Assembly: GCA_964651475.1 (NCBI GenBank)
Contig: CAZYXV010000021.1
Location: 1-64,000, forward strand
Source of the DNA: JBGSMF01 sp964651475
Lineage (GTDB): Bacteria > Chloroflexota > Anaerolineae > Fen-1058
Reading direction: 5' to 3'
Length of the DNA: 64,000 bases
Part shown: positions 1 to 8,606 of the stretch, piece by piece
How positions within the stretch are numbered: the first letter of the stretch is position 1
Layout of the letters: every line of letters begins with the position of its first letter
The notes under the pieces: model-generated
Seen by the model: the letters and a program-made list of their open reading frames with translations, nothing else
Databases searched by the model: none
What the model was told of the DNA's origin: nothing
Position numbers and translations under genes: made by a program

Positions 1-547
1 CCTCATTACTTGGAATTCTGCCTGGCTCCAATTCGCTTAAGAGAACGAATTTTAAAGTATATGTGCCGGCCGGAGAAGTATCATACATCTCGGAGTGAGC
101 AATAGCGTTATGAAACCAATAATCGAGGGGAAAGCTTTCACAAAATGGGTGCTTGGCATCCACAGTCACCCGCCGAAAAGACATGTCGTCTGCTGAATGA
201 GTTTTTTCGTCTGCCAATTGTGTTACGTTACCTTGTGAGTCAGTCCGCTCTATGAAAATGATAAAATCGCCGTATGGGCGCTTTGTCTTCGTTACCCACG
301 CACAATCGCCAAGTACCTGGAGCATCGTGGTGATAGTAACTGGTTCACTTGGAAGATAGATTGATTTGTCGAGTTCAACTGACAATTGCAGGTTGCAGCC
401 AGGCGAGCCAGGTACAGGTATCAAGGGGCCACCAGAAGCCGGCCGCCACAGCACTTGTGGTCCAACATACACAATCGCGATGCTCAGTAAGAGCAGGACA
501 ACTGCGCTGGCCCATATCCTGCGTTTCAGGTCGTCGTGAATGTTCAT
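1..547 (-). CDS. Membrane-anchored or secreted hypothetical protein, 3' end cut by window edge
   Basis: Reading the minus strand from ATG at 547-545 gives 182 open codons that run off the left edge without a stop. The product starts MNIHDDLKRRIWASAVVLLL, with one hydrophobic segment at about residues 12-32, so it is an N-terminally anchored or exported protein. The rest is rich in beta-forming residues, and it contains SIYLPSEPVTITTML, which resembles the start of an intermediate Ig-like beta sandwich. A weak GGAG lies just ahead of the ATG. Codon use (A/T-rich third positions) is less GC-biased than the neighbours, as for an accessory gene. I do not recognise the family; the function is unknown. 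Two short overlapping ORFs in this stretch are shadows of it. Confidence 0.6.
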   Translation of the reverse strand, partial: MNIHDDLKRRIWASAVVLLLLSIAIVYVGPQVLWRPASGGPLIPVPGSPGCNLQLSVELDKSIYLPSEPVTITTMLQVLGDCAWVTKTKRPYGDFIIFIERTDSQGNVTQLADEKTHSADDMSFRRVTVDAKHPFCESFPLDYWFHNAIAHSEMYDTSPAGTYTLKFVLLSELEPGRIPSNE

Positions 548-696
548 AGGCTCCAATAACTTTTCTAAGCTGGGAGTTGCTACGGGCAGCCAATCCTTAA
601 TACACCCATGTAGTTGTGACGCCAGAGCATGGCAAAAGCCAGTGTAGCTGTGCCAGGAGCATAGTCCGAAGGCGGAACAAGTGAGCGAGTGTCGGC

Positions 697-1116
697 TCAT
701 TTGCACTTGGCGCAATAGCCGCTCAGAGACAGAGTCACCTCCGTAACCCGAACCCCTTCTCGCTCGCTCAACTCGCCCGTTATCGCTTGCAGTTGGGGCG
801 CTTCAAATTCAATCACACGCCCGCACGCGAGGCAGGTGAAATGATAGTGGGGAGAGGCCGACATGGCTTCAAAGTGCGCGTGTTCTTCCCCCAATTTGTG
901 TTCCTCCACCAACCCCATGTCCTTTAGCAACGCCAGCGTCCGGTAAACCGTCGCCAGCCCGATGTTGGGGTCGCGCGCTTTGGCCTGACTGTAGAGCGTT
1001 TCCGCGTCCAGGTGTTCGTTGCTCTCGTTCAGTATGTCCATCACCAGGCGCCGTTGGCGGGTCAAGCGGCGGCGCTCAGCGCGCAGAGCTTGTGAGAATC
1101 GTTCCTCGTCGGTCAT
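697..1116 (-). CDS. fur: Fur-family metal-responsive transcriptional repressor
   Basis: 139 residues, the usual length of Fur/PerR/Zur proteins. An N-terminal winged helix (about 1-85) carries the typical sequence around LTRQRRLVMDIL and GLATVYRTLALLKDMGLV. A C-terminal dimerisation domain has the HYHFTCLACG motif and a final CAKCK, giving two CxxC pairs that would hold structural zinc. The regulatory metal site is formed by His/Glu residues around HAHFEA. Which metal it senses (Fe, Zn, or peroxide via Fe) cannot be told from sequence alone. It is divergent from cydDC, with 122 bp between the start codons and an imperfect palindrome in that gap that could be its own operator. Known family role: DNA-binding repressor with metal co-repressor. 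Confidence 0.93.
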   Translation of the reverse strand: MTDEERFSQALRAERRRLTRQRRLVMDILNESNEHLDAETLYSQAKARDPNIGLATVYRTLALLKDMGLVEEHKLGEEHAHFEAMSASPHYHFTCLACGRVIEFEAPQLQAITGELSEREGVRVTEVTLSLSGYCAKCK

Positions 1117-1138
1117 AATTCACCTGTTGATGACGACC

Positions 1139-1160
1139 ATTGTAGCACAATATAAACAAT
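1139..1160. promoter_or_regulatory. Candidate Fur-family operator (imperfect palindrome)
   Basis: ATTGT and ACAAT arms enclose an A/T-rich centre, between the divergent fur and cydDC genes. The position fits autoregulation of fur, and the site lies about 40 bp upstream of the cydDC -35 box. Only five bases per arm match perfectly, so this is a suggestion. Confidence 0.3.
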
Positions 1161-1199
1161 CTGTGGTGGATTGCCTGGCATTTCTGTCGCCTTTTCCGT

Positions 1200-1228
1200 T
1201 TGACGCTTGCCCTGTGAGCGGCTATACT
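1200..1228 (+). promoter_or_regulatory. Sigma-70-type promoter of cydDC
   Basis: TTGACG (1200-1205) and TATACT (1223-1228) are separated by exactly 17 bp. The expected start of transcription, about 1235, is only 3-4 nt before the ATG at 1239, so the mRNA would be nearly leaderless. No Shine-Dalgarno sequence precedes the ATG, which agrees with that. Confidence 0.65.
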
Positions 1229-1238
1229 TGCCCATGAT

Positions 1239-4200
1239 ATGGCTAACCCGGCGACAGAAAAGCAACTTGTACGCATGGTCAATACTGTGCGCGTAGAGCT
1301 AGGCGTGGCAGTGGGCGCTGGCCTGCTTGCTGGCATGTTGGCTATTGGGCAGGCGCATTATCTAAGCCAGATTATCCATGGCGTTTTCCTTCACGGCCAA
1401 TCGCTGGGCGGCGTGCGGATATTGCTGGCGGCTCTATTTGCCGCCGGCCTGGCGCGCGCCGGCCTGATTGGGTGCAGCGCGATTGCCGCTCACCGCGTCG
1501 CCGGCAGGATCAAAACCAGGCTGCGCGAGCGCCTGTTTGCTCACTTGCTCGAACTTGGGCCAGCCTATACGCGCGGCGAAGAGAGTAGCGGCGAACTAGC
1601 CAACACCATCACCGAAGGCATCGAGGCGCTGGATGCCTACTTTAGCCAATACCTGCCGCACGTGGCGCTGGCGGTGTTGGTGCCACTCGCCATCTTGTTT
1701 TTTGTTTTTCCGCTTGATATTATCTCCGGCCTGGTGTTGCTGCTCACCGCGCCGCTCATTCCCGTTTTCATGATTTTGATCGGCAGCCTGGCGGACGCCT
1801 TGACGCGGCGGCAATGGACAACGCTCAGCCGGATGAGCGCCCATTTTTTAGACGTGCTGCAAGGGCTGACCACACTCAAGCTGTTTGGCCGCAGCCGGGA
1901 ACAAGCCCAGACGATTGGACAAATCACCGATCAATTTCGCCAGGCGACAATGAGCGTACTGCGCGTGGCGTTTCTTTCGGCGCTGGTGCTGGAGATGGTG
2001 GCCACTCTCAGCGCGGCATTGGTGGCAGTTGAGATAGGACTGCGCCTGCTCTACGCCCGGCTGTCCTTCGAGCAGGCTTTTTTTGTGCTGCTGCTGGCGC
2101 CGGAATTTTACCTGCCGCTCAGGACACTGGGCGCGCGCTTTCACGCGCGCGCGGCGGCGACGGCGGCAGCGCAGCGCATTTTTGAAATATTAGAGAGTAG
2201 ACAAGCAGGCAAGGAGCAAGTAGACAAGGAGATCAATGTTGCCCTGCCGGCCTGCCAGCCTATCGCCTTGTCTTTCGATAATGTTTACTATGCTTACGGC
2301 GATGGCCGGCGTCCGGCGCTGGATGGTGTCTCTTTCCAGGTCGCCGCGGGTCAGAGGGTGGCGTTGGTTGGCCCCAGCGGCGCGGGCAAGAGCACGGTGG
2401 CCCATTTGCTCTTGCGCTTTATCGAGCCAGCGCCGGGAAGCATCGTGGTGAACGGCGTCCCGCTGCACACGTGGCCCGCCGCCGCCTGGCGCGCACACGT
2501 GGCCTGGGTGCCGCAACACCCTTACCTGTTCAACGCGAGCGTGGCCGAGAACATTCGCCTGGCCCGGCCAGGCGCCAGCCTGGAAGAGGTGAGGCGAGCC
2601 GCCCGGCAGGCTCACGCGCACGAGTTCATCCAGGCTTTGCCGCAAGGTTACAATACCGTGATTGGAGAACGCGGCGCGCGCTTGAGCGGCGGAGAGGCGC
2701 AGCGCATCGCCCTGGCGCGAGCATTTTTAAAAGATGCCCCCCTCCTCATTTTGGACGAGGCTACTTCTCACCTGGACCTGAAACACGAAAGCCTGATGCG
2801 GCAGGCCACAGAACGCCTGGCCGAGGGCCGCAGCGTGTTGATTATCGCTCACCGCCTCAGCACTGTTCAACGCGCTGATCAGATCATAGTGATGGAAGCC
2901 GGCAAGGTATCAGGATGTGGAACACACCCATCGCTCGTGCTTCAAAATGATCTTTACCGCCGCCTGCTCGCCGCCTATGGCGATGAGGAGCCAATTGTTA
3001 CTGATCAACAACTGCCCTCCAACCTCCAACCTCCAATCTCCATTCCCCAACCTCTAATCCCCGATCTCCCTCCTCCAACCTCCAATCCCCATCCCCCATT
3101 CACCCGCCTCCTTCAACTTGCCGCGCCGTTCTGGCCCTGGGTGCTGCTGGCGGTCATGTTAGGCTTTCTCACCATCGCCAGCGGCATTGGCCTGATGGCA
3201 GCCTCGGCATTCATCATCGCCAGCGCGGCGCTGCATCCTTCCATCGCCGATTTGCAAATCGCCATTGTGGGCGTGCGCTTTTTCGGCGTCGCGCGCGGCG
3301 TCTTGCGTTACCTGGAGCGTTACGTTTCTCACCAGGCCACGTTTCGGCTGTTGGCCCGGACGCGCGTTTGGTTTTATCGGGCCGTAGAGCCGCTGGCGCC
3401 GGCGCGCTTGATGCAATATAAAAGCGGCGACCTGTTGACCCGCATCGTGGCCGATATCGAAACGCTGGAGCACTTTTACGTGCGCGTTATCGCGCCGCCG
3501 GCAGCGGCAATATTGGTTGGCGTGGTGATGTGGGTCTGGATGTCTGGCGTGAGCGCGAGCCTGGCTGCAGCGTTTGCTCTGTTACTGCTGCTGGCTGGCG
3601 TGGGCACGCCGCTGTTGACGCACGTACTTGGGCGCGGACCAGGGAAACGGCTGATTGTCGTTCGCTCCGAGTTGAACGCGGCCCTGGTAGATAGCGTCCA
3701 GGGGATGGCCGACCTGCTCGCCTTTGGGCAGGAAGCGGCGCAATCGCGCAAGGTGCGAGGCCTGAGCCGCGACATGGCGGCCTTGCAGGAACAGATGGCG
3801 TGGATCGGTGGATTAAAAGACGCGCTGAGCAATTGGCTTGCCAGTCTTGCGGCGCTGCTTGTGCTGCTGTTAGCCATTCCGCTCGTCAGCCAGGCGCAGA
3901 TCAGCGGCGTATACCTGGCCGTGCTGGTGCTGGCGGCGTTATCCAGTTGTGAGGCCATATTCCCCTTGCCGCTGGCCGCGCAATACCTGGAAAACACCCT
4001 GCAAGCCGCCCGGCGCTTGTTCGACATTGTGGACGCGCAGCCCGCCGTGATTGATCGGCCTGGACTCCAACCTACAGATACGTGCTACAGAGAAAGAGCC
4101 GGCGAGATTCGCTCTACACCGAACGTGGATTTGGTTGTGGAGAATTTGGGCTTTCGCTACGCGCCAGATGATGCGCCCGCGTTGGATGGGGTCAGTTTTA

Positions 4201-4820
4201 CTGTGCCCGAGGGCGGGCGGCTGGTGATTGTAGGACCAAGCGGCGCGGGCAAGACGACGCTCGTCAACCTGCTGTTGCGCTTTTGGGATTACGAGCAGGG
4301 GCAAATTATCTTGGGCGGGCGCGAGCTGCGCCAGTACCGCCAAGAGGAAGTGCGCCGCTTGATTAGCGTGGTGGCGCAGAACACCTATTTGTTCAACGCC
4401 ACCATAAAAGAAAACCTGCTCGTGGCCCGAGCGGATGCCAGCCAGGCTGACCTGGAACGGGCCGCCCGGCAAGCGCACATCCACAATTTCATTCAATCGC
4501 TGCCGCAAGGGTACGACACCTGGGTCGGCGAGCACGGCCTGCGCCTCAGCGGCGGCGAGCGCCAACGGCTGGCGATTGCGCGCGCGCTCCTCAAAGATGC
4601 GCCGATCCTGATCCTGGACGAGGCCACAGCCAACCTGGACGCCGTGACAGAGCGGGAAGTGCTGCGGGATATTCGCACGTTGATGGAGGGGCACACGACG
4701 CTCGCCATCGCGCATCGCCTGGCGGGATTGGAGGATGCCGACGAAATCCTCGTGTTGCAGGCGGGGCGAGTGGTCGAGCGGCGAAAAAGCTCCCGCAGAT
4801 TTGTGACTGCGGGAGCTTGA
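1239..4820 (+). CDS. cydDC: Fused CydD-CydC heterodimeric ABC exporter
   Basis: 1193 residues, about twice a single CydD or CydC, so both half-transporters are in one chain. Half 1 has a six-helix membrane domain (about 20-320) and an ATPase with Walker A GPSGAGKST near residue 378, signature LSGGEAQRIA and Walker B LLILDEAT. Half 2 repeats this, with Walker A GPSGAGKTT near residue 998, LSGGERQRLA and ILILDEAT. CydDC exports cysteine/glutathione and is needed for assembly of cytochrome bd and periplasmic cytochromes. The halves are joined by a Pro/Ser/Gln/Leu linker (about 588-625) whose DNA (3000-3100) is a C/T-rich quasi-repeat unlike the rest of the gene. No cydAB lies nearby. The last codons form a hairpin that probably terminates the opposing operon. 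Confidence 0.93.
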   Translation: MANPATEKQLVRMVNTVRVELGVAVGAGLLAGMLAIGQAHYLSQIIHGVFLHGQSLGGVRILLAALFAAGLARAGLIGCSAIAAHRVAGRIKTRLRERLFAHLLELGPAYTRGEESSGELANTITEGIEALDAYFSQYLPHVALAVLVPLAILFFVFPLDIISGLVLLLTAPLIPVFMILIGSLADALTRRQWTTLSRMSAHFLDVLQGLTTLKLFGRSREQAQTIGQITDQFRQATMSVLRVAFLSALVLEMVATLSAALVAVEIGLRLLYARLSFEQAFFVLLLAPEFYLPLRTLGARFHARAAATAAAQRIFEILESRQAGKEQVDKEINVALPACQPIALSFDNVYYAYGDGRRPALDGVSFQVAAGQRVALVGPSGAGKSTVAHLLLRFIEPAPGSIVVNGVPLHTWPAAAWRAHVAWVPQHPYLFNASVAENIRLARPGASLEEVRRAARQAHAHEFIQALPQGYNTVIGERGARLSGGEAQRIALARAFLKDAPLLILDEATSHLDLKHESLMRQATERLAEGRSVLIIAHRLSTVQRADQIIVMEAGKVSGCGTHPSLVLQNDLYRRLLAAYGDEEPIVTDQQLPSNLQPPISIPQPLIPDLPPPTSNPHPPFTRLLQLAAPFWPWVLLAVMLGFLTIASGIGLMAASAFIIASAALHPSIADLQIAIVGVRFFGVARGVLRYLERYVSHQATFRLLARTRVWFYRAVEPLAPARLMQYKSGDLLTRIVADIETLEHFYVRVIAPPAAAILVGVVMWVWMSGVSASLAAAFALLLLLAGVGTPLLTHVLGRGPGKRLIVVRSELNAALVDSVQGMADLLAFGQEAAQSRKVRGLSRDMAALQEQMAWIGGLKDALSNWLASLAALLVLLLAIPLVSQAQISGVYLAVLVLAALSSCEAIFPLPLAAQYLENTLQAARRLFDIVDAQPAVIDRPGLQPTDTCYRERAGEIRSTPNVDLVVENLGFRYAPDDAPALDGVSFTVPEGGRLVIVGPSGAGKTTLVNLLLRFWDYEQGQIILGGRELRQYRQEEVRRLISVVAQNTYLFNATIKENLLVARADASQADLERAARQAHIHNFIQSLPQGYDTWVGEHGLRLSGGERQRLAIARALLKDAPILILDEATANLDAVTEREVLRDIRTLMEGHTTLAIAHRLAGLEDADEILVLQAGRVVERRKSSRRFVTAGA
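4784..4818 (-). terminator. Intrinsic terminator of the minus-strand sigma/lipoprotein operon
   Basis: A perfect 10-bp stem (4789-4798 with 4807-4816) extends to 12 bp with flanking AA/TT, with an 8-nt loop. On the minus strand it is followed by TTTTT (complement of 4784-4788), the form of a rho-independent terminator for transcripts coming from 4915. It lies inside the last codons of cydDC on the other strand. Confidence 0.7.
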
Positions 4821-4914
4821 TCTCGGCCGTTCTTTTAGTGCCAACTTGGCACGGTGAGCTTGACTTCGAGATCAGTCGAGCCGTCGAACCGTGCGCTTAT
4901 ATTGACGCCAATGA

Positions 4915-6456
4915 TCAGCTAGCCTGTTCCGGCGGTTTGCCGGGTTGATCAGCGCCGGGTATTTCTGGCTCGGGCGGCGACGTTGGCTTGAAAGGCGGCT
5001 CCTCGGGCGCTGCGCTTTCCGGCGCGGGTTCTACGGGTGCAACGACCGCGGCAGGTTCGGCGGGCGCTTCCTCCGGTAATGCCGGGGGCGGCGTCACTTC
5101 GGGCGCGGGAATGGGCGGCGGCGCAATGTGTGGCTTTTCAGGCTCTAGGATGCCGGGCAGTGGCGGTTCCGGCGGCGCAATAGAGCCAGGCGCCGGAATA
5201 ACGGGCGGCGCCGGAGGCCGCGGGCGGCTGGGAGGCGCAGGCGGCACACCGGGGATATAGGTTTGGGTGCCAAAGCGCGTCAAGATGACGGCGCCCAACC
5301 CGGCCGGCGCCAGAATGAGTACAAGCAGTCCACCTATACAAGGAAGGGCCGACAGCAGCGTGATCAGCCCCGTGCCAATGGCAGCGGCGGCGAGCAGGCT
5401 TGGGTTCCTGACGTTGAGCATATCCAATATCCGCTGGCCAATCAGCGTGCCTGCCACAAACCACCCATACAAGCACGCCGCGGCGATGGCGATGGCCAGC
5501 ACCGCCGACAAGAGCAGCCCTACCACGCCAATGCAAACAATCACCAAAATGGCCGAGATGACCGTGAGTGCGGCCAGCGCCATAGCGGCGACCAGCGCAG
5601 ACAGCATTCCCACCAGCCAACTGGTGGCTGCCGCCTCGGTCATAGCCCGCATGGCGCGCGTGGTGGGAACCGGCCACAGCGTCACCAGCAGCATGGCCAG
5701 CACCGCCATAATCAGCATCGAGGTAAAGGCTCCAAAGATGTCGGCAATCGTGTCAAACGGATTAAAGCGCCACCACCGCGTTGCGGGCCGCACGGGGGGG
5801 ATGACGATGGGCGGCACTGCCCCGCTGCTCACTTCACCGTGGATGATGGCGCCCTCATCTTGCTGAACCGAGCCGCCCACGCGCATCAGATCGCCGCCTA
5901 TGTTGGCGCCTGAGCGCAGCCGGGCTGATCCGCCAATCATGACCAGGTTGCCATCCACGCGCCCCGAGATGTCGGCGCTGCCGCCGATGACGGCCACATC
6001 GCCATTCACGCGGCTGCCAGAGTGCAAGGTGGCCACGCCGCCAAAGACGACCAGGTCGCCGCGCAGCCGTTCATCCTCCCGCAACTCGTAGCTGCCGCCA
6101 AAAACCACGCGTCCGTCGTCCCCCCCAAATTGAGCGCCTCCTTCAGGCATAGGCGGCATGGTGGGCATGGGTGGCATAGTTGGCAGCGGCGGCATGGTCG
6201 GCAGCGGGGGCATGGTGGGCAGTGGAGAGACAACCTGCACAGGCGTCGGCGGCGATAGCGGGGTATAAGTCGGCAGTGGTGTGTAAGTTGGCAGCGGCGT
6301 ATAGGTTGGCTGCGGCGTGAAAGTAGGTACAGGCGTCGCTGTCGCGGCGATGGTGGCCGTAGCCCGCTGTGCAGGGGGCAGATCGCCGGCCAATGCCGTG
6401 CCGGCCAGCAAACCAAGCAATGCAAGTGCGCTTAGAATTGAAATCAGTTTCTTCAT
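4915..6456 (-). CDS. Bactofilin-like polymer-forming domain protein with Pro/Thr-rich linker and membrane segments
   Basis: 513 residues. There is a clear signal peptide (1-24, cleavage near ALA-GD), then a Pro/Thr repeat linker (about 35-105: PTYTPLP and PPLPTM units). A bactofilin/polymer-forming beta-helix follows (about 115-215), with repeats such as LRGDLVVFGG, VNGDVAVIGG and VDGNLVMIGG. Several transmembrane helices (about 240-400) and a long Pro/Glu/Ala tail (410-513) complete it. The helix domain would sit outside the membrane, unlike classical cytosolic bactofilins. It is the last gene of the ECF sigma operon, after the toast-rack lipoprotein, so it is probably part of an envelope-stress or envelope-architecture response. 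The start has a GAGGTGA Shine-Dalgarno. Confidence 0.75.
   Translation of the reverse strand: MKKLISILSALALLGLLAGTALAGDLPPAQRATATIAATATPVPTFTPQPTYTPLPTYTPLPTYTPLSPPTPVQVVSPLPTMPPLPTMPPLPTMPPMPTMPPMPEGGAQFGGDDGRVVFGGSYELREDERLRGDLVVFGGVATLHSGSRVNGDVAVIGGSADISGRVDGNLVMIGGSARLRSGANIGGDLMRVGGSVQQDEGAIIHGEVSSGAVPPIVIPPVRPATRWWRFNPFDTIADIFGAFTSMLIMAVLAMLLVTLWPVPTTRAMRAMTEAAATSWLVGMLSALVAAMALAALTVISAILVIVCIGVVGLLLSAVLAIAIAAACLYGWFVAGTLIGQRILDMLNVRNPSLLAAAAIGTGLITLLSALPCIGGLLVLILAPAGLGAVILTRFGTQTYIPGVPPAPPSRPRPPAPPVIPAPGSIAPPEPPLPGILEPEKPHIAPPPIPAPEVTPPPALPEEAPAEPAAVVAPVEPAPESAAPEEPPFKPTSPPEPEIPGADQPGKPPEQAS
6130..6330. repeat. In-frame tandem repeats coding PTYTPLP and PPLPTM linker units
   Basis: Short imperfect tandem repeats of 18-21 bp, coding Pro/Thr-rich units on the minus strand, form the extracellular stalk of the bactofilin-like protein. 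The copy number is likely to vary between strains. Confidence 0.7.
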
Positions 6457-6490
6457 CGTGTCACCTCGTTAATTATCCATTACTCGTCAT

Positions 6491-7363
6491 TTATCGGGTT
6501 GTCACAGTCACCTGGCCCACGCCGGTCGTCAAAGAGATGTCCAATTTGATACTGGCTGTGGTGTATAGCTCATTGGCATAACCGCCGTCGGTCGCCGTCA
6601 GTCCTTCGATGATAAGTTTGCCCACCGGCGAAGGGCCGGTCTTGACCTGAACGCCGATTTCACGCGGCACGCGCACCGTAACCTGCCCCACGCCCGAGAT
6701 TACCTCGACGCTGGCCGAGCGCGTCCACGCGCCGTTGAGATCCAGCGTGACCTGGCCCGCGCCGCCCTTGATATTCAGCCGCTCGAAATTGGCATTGCCG
6801 CCGGAGCGCACCTCAATCGCGCCAGCGCCGCAGTTGATTTCAACATGGCTCAGCGGCTCTGGGTTGGGCGCGCTAAAGGCCAGCGCCATATCACCCGCGC
6901 CGCTTTCTACACTCAATCGAGAGAGGCGCAACCCGCCCATCTCTAGCTTGCTGGTGCCGGCGCCGACGCCGACGGTCAGGCGCATGGGCACGCTGTTTCC
7001 CAGGCGAATGTCCCACTCGTTGCGCGCGCCGCTGCCTGCCACGCCCCATTTGTCCTTGTCGCGGCCCTGCTGCACCAAGACGCTGGCCATGTTGCCCACA
7101 TCGGTGCGCTCGACGGTGGGCTTCCATTCGGCCACATTGTAGCGAAAGGTTCCTTGCATCAACCCATCCGCGTTGGGGGACACGTTCAACTCGCCGGTGC
7201 CCATGAGCAGTTGCACGTCTGCGGAGGTCGCGCCATCCGCAGACACGGTTTGATTATCTTCTTGCAACGATCCCACGTTGAGCACAGGCACGGAGACCGT
7301 ACCGCAGCCCAGCGTGGCAATCATCAGCATAACAAAACATATTCCCAATACGCCCTTGTTCAT
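6491..7363 (-). CDS. Lipoprotein with toast-rack/DUF4097-type adhesin-like beta-helix
   Basis: 290 residues. The N-terminus MNKGVLGICFVMLMIATLGC ends in a lipobox (LGC), so it should be a membrane-anchored lipoprotein. The body is made of repeating short strands, such as LTVGVGAGTSKLEMGGLRLS, VEINCGAGAIEVRSGG and LNIKGGAGQVTLDL. This is the pattern of the toast_rack_N / DUF2154 / DUF4097 group, right-handed beta-helices often found in envelope-stress (LiaF-like) operons. A strong GGAGGTGA Shine-Dalgarno precedes the ATG. It lies 30 bp after the anti-sigma gene and 34 bp before the bactofilin-like gene, in the same transcription unit. The precise ligand is unknown. Confidence 0.78.
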   Translation of the reverse strand: MNKGVLGICFVMLMIATLGCGTVSVPVLNVGSLQEDNQTVSADGATSADVQLLMGTGELNVSPNADGLMQGTFRYNVAEWKPTVERTDVGNMASVLVQQGRDKDKWGVAGSGARNEWDIRLGNSVPMRLTVGVGAGTSKLEMGGLRLSRLSVESGAGDMALAFSAPNPEPLSHVEINCGAGAIEVRSGGNANFERLNIKGGAGQVTLDLNGAWTRSASVEVISGVGQVTVRVPREIGVQVKTGPSPVGKLIIEGLTATDGGYANELYTTASIKLDISLTTGVGQVTVTTR

Positions 7364-7393
7364 CTTCTTTCACCTCCCCATGTACAGTGCATT

Positions 7394-7972
7394 TTATACG
7401 TCCCGTACCATCAGCGCGGGCGAGGGCGGCCTGGTGATACGCAAGACGATGCCCGACCAAACGCCCGATAGCGCCACTAACAGCCCGATGTACCCTACAG
7501 CCAACGCCAACCCCCACGGCGGTATGAAACTCGCCAAGGCCAGCCCTGTTTCACGCAAAGCGCGGATGAGGACAAACCAGCGGATGGCGCTCTGTATCAC
7601 GTCGGTTAAAAATGTGGGGGCGCCCGCCACCGTTTTACTCAACGCCGGCAGTTGCCAGGCCAAAAGCCAGCCAAACGCAACCAGTATGAGGATTGCGCCC
7701 GTGGTCAATACCCCTGCCCCGGCAAACGCTTGCTGGCGAACAGGTTGGGCAGCTTGCCGCTTTTCCACCCGCGCCATAACGCGCGCCGCAAAGCCCGGCG
7801 CCGGAGCGGCCGGCGGGGCGCTGGCGAACAAGCGATCAATGCTTTGCAACGCATTCCAACGCTCCTGGCAGCGTGGACAATTGTGCAAGTGCGCGTTCCA
7901 CTCGGCCCGCTCGGACGCTCCCAGGCGGCCATCCAGTGCGGCGGACATCAATTCGATATAATCATGGCCCAT
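7394..7972 (-). CDS. Membrane anti-sigma factor with zinc-binding (ZAS/zf-HC2) domain
   Basis: 192 residues. The N-terminal ZAS domain has the HxxxCxxC motif (HLHNCPRC, about residues 29-36) that binds zinc and holds the partner ECF sigma factor. Two hydrophobic segments follow (about 85-108 and 155-180), so the protein anchors sigma at the membrane. The start lies 2 bp after the stop of the sigma gene, the usual sigma/anti-sigma arrangement. It is known for this family that a signal at the envelope releases or degrades the anti-sigma. Confidence 0.9.
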   Translation of the reverse strand: MGHDYIELMSAALDGRLGASERAEWNAHLHNCPRCQERWNALQSIDRLFASAPPAAPAPGFAARVMARVEKRQAAQPVRQQAFAGAGVLTTGAILILVAFGWLLAWQLPALSKTVAGAPTFLTDVIQSAIRWFVLIRALRETGLALASFIPPWGLALAVGYIGLLVALSGVWSGIVLRITRPPSPALMVRDV

Positions 7973-7974
7973 GA

Positions 7975-8556
7975 TTACGCCTCCTGTAAGAGTGGCTTTA
8001 ATGCTCCGGTTCGAGAATGCGCGACCTGATCGGCCAACATGCTGCGCGCCCGAAACAAGCGCGATTTGATGGCGCTGACAGTGCTGCCGGTCGCTTCTGC
8101 GATCTCTTCGTAGGACATGTCGTACCAGTACCGCAACACAATCGGCAAGCGATAATCGGGCGCGAGCGTCGAGAGCAAGCGCCGTATGATTGTATCGTAT
8201 TCGCTGCGAATCAAACTGTCCTCCGGGCCTGGCAAGCTCGACGCGAGCGCCTCTGGCGGCGCCTCTTCTTGCTCAATGGAAAGCCAGGTCAAGCGCCGCT
8301 GGCGCAGCCGGTCAATGCAATAATGAGCGGCGATAGACAATAGCCAGGTTTTAAAGCTTCGCCCCAACTGATACGTTGAAAGCCGGGTGTACGCTCGTAC
8401 AAAAGCTTCTTGGGCGGCGTCTTCGGCTTCTGCGCCGTCTCCCAACATACGATAAGCCAGGTTGTACACGTCCCGCTGGTAGGTTTCTACCAGACTGCAA
8501 AAAGCCGTCGTGTCTCCGCGTTGCGCTGCCACGACCCGGGCAGGTTCATCGTTCAC
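7975..8556 (-). CDS. ECF (group 4) RNA polymerase sigma factor
   Basis: 193 residues from a GTG at 8556, preferred over an upstream TTG at 8574 because AAGGAAGG lies 5 nt ahead of it. Sigma region 2 (about 10-85) shows FCSLVETYQRDVYNLAYRML and DAAQEAFVRAY. Region 4 (about 120-180) shows LPIVLRYWYDMSYEEIAEAT and SAIKSRLFRARSML. It has no region 1.1 or 3, as expected for an extracytoplasmic-function sigma of the RpoE/SigW type. It heads the operon sigma, anti-sigma, lipoprotein, bactofilin-like protein. An ECF-type promoter just upstream suggests that it drives its own synthesis. Confidence 0.93.
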   Translation of the reverse strand: MNDEPARVVAAQRGDTTAFCSLVETYQRDVYNLAYRMLGDGAEAEDAAQEAFVRAYTRLSTYQLGRSFKTWLLSIAAHYCIDRLRQRRLTWLSIEQEEAPPEALASSLPGPEDSLIRSEYDTIIRRLLSTLAPDYRLPIVLRYWYDMSYEEIAEATGSTVSAIKSRLFRARSMLADQVAHSRTGALKPLLQEA

Positions 8557-8606
8557 GTGAGCCTTCCTTTGCAATTCTAACGCACGTTACTCTCTTGCAT
8601 AAATGA

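Noticed and set aside
349..593. Two short ORFs (plus 349-549, minus 375-593)
   Set aside because: A better minus-strand reading from 547 to the left edge has a signal/membrane segment and normal composition; these overlap it in other frames.
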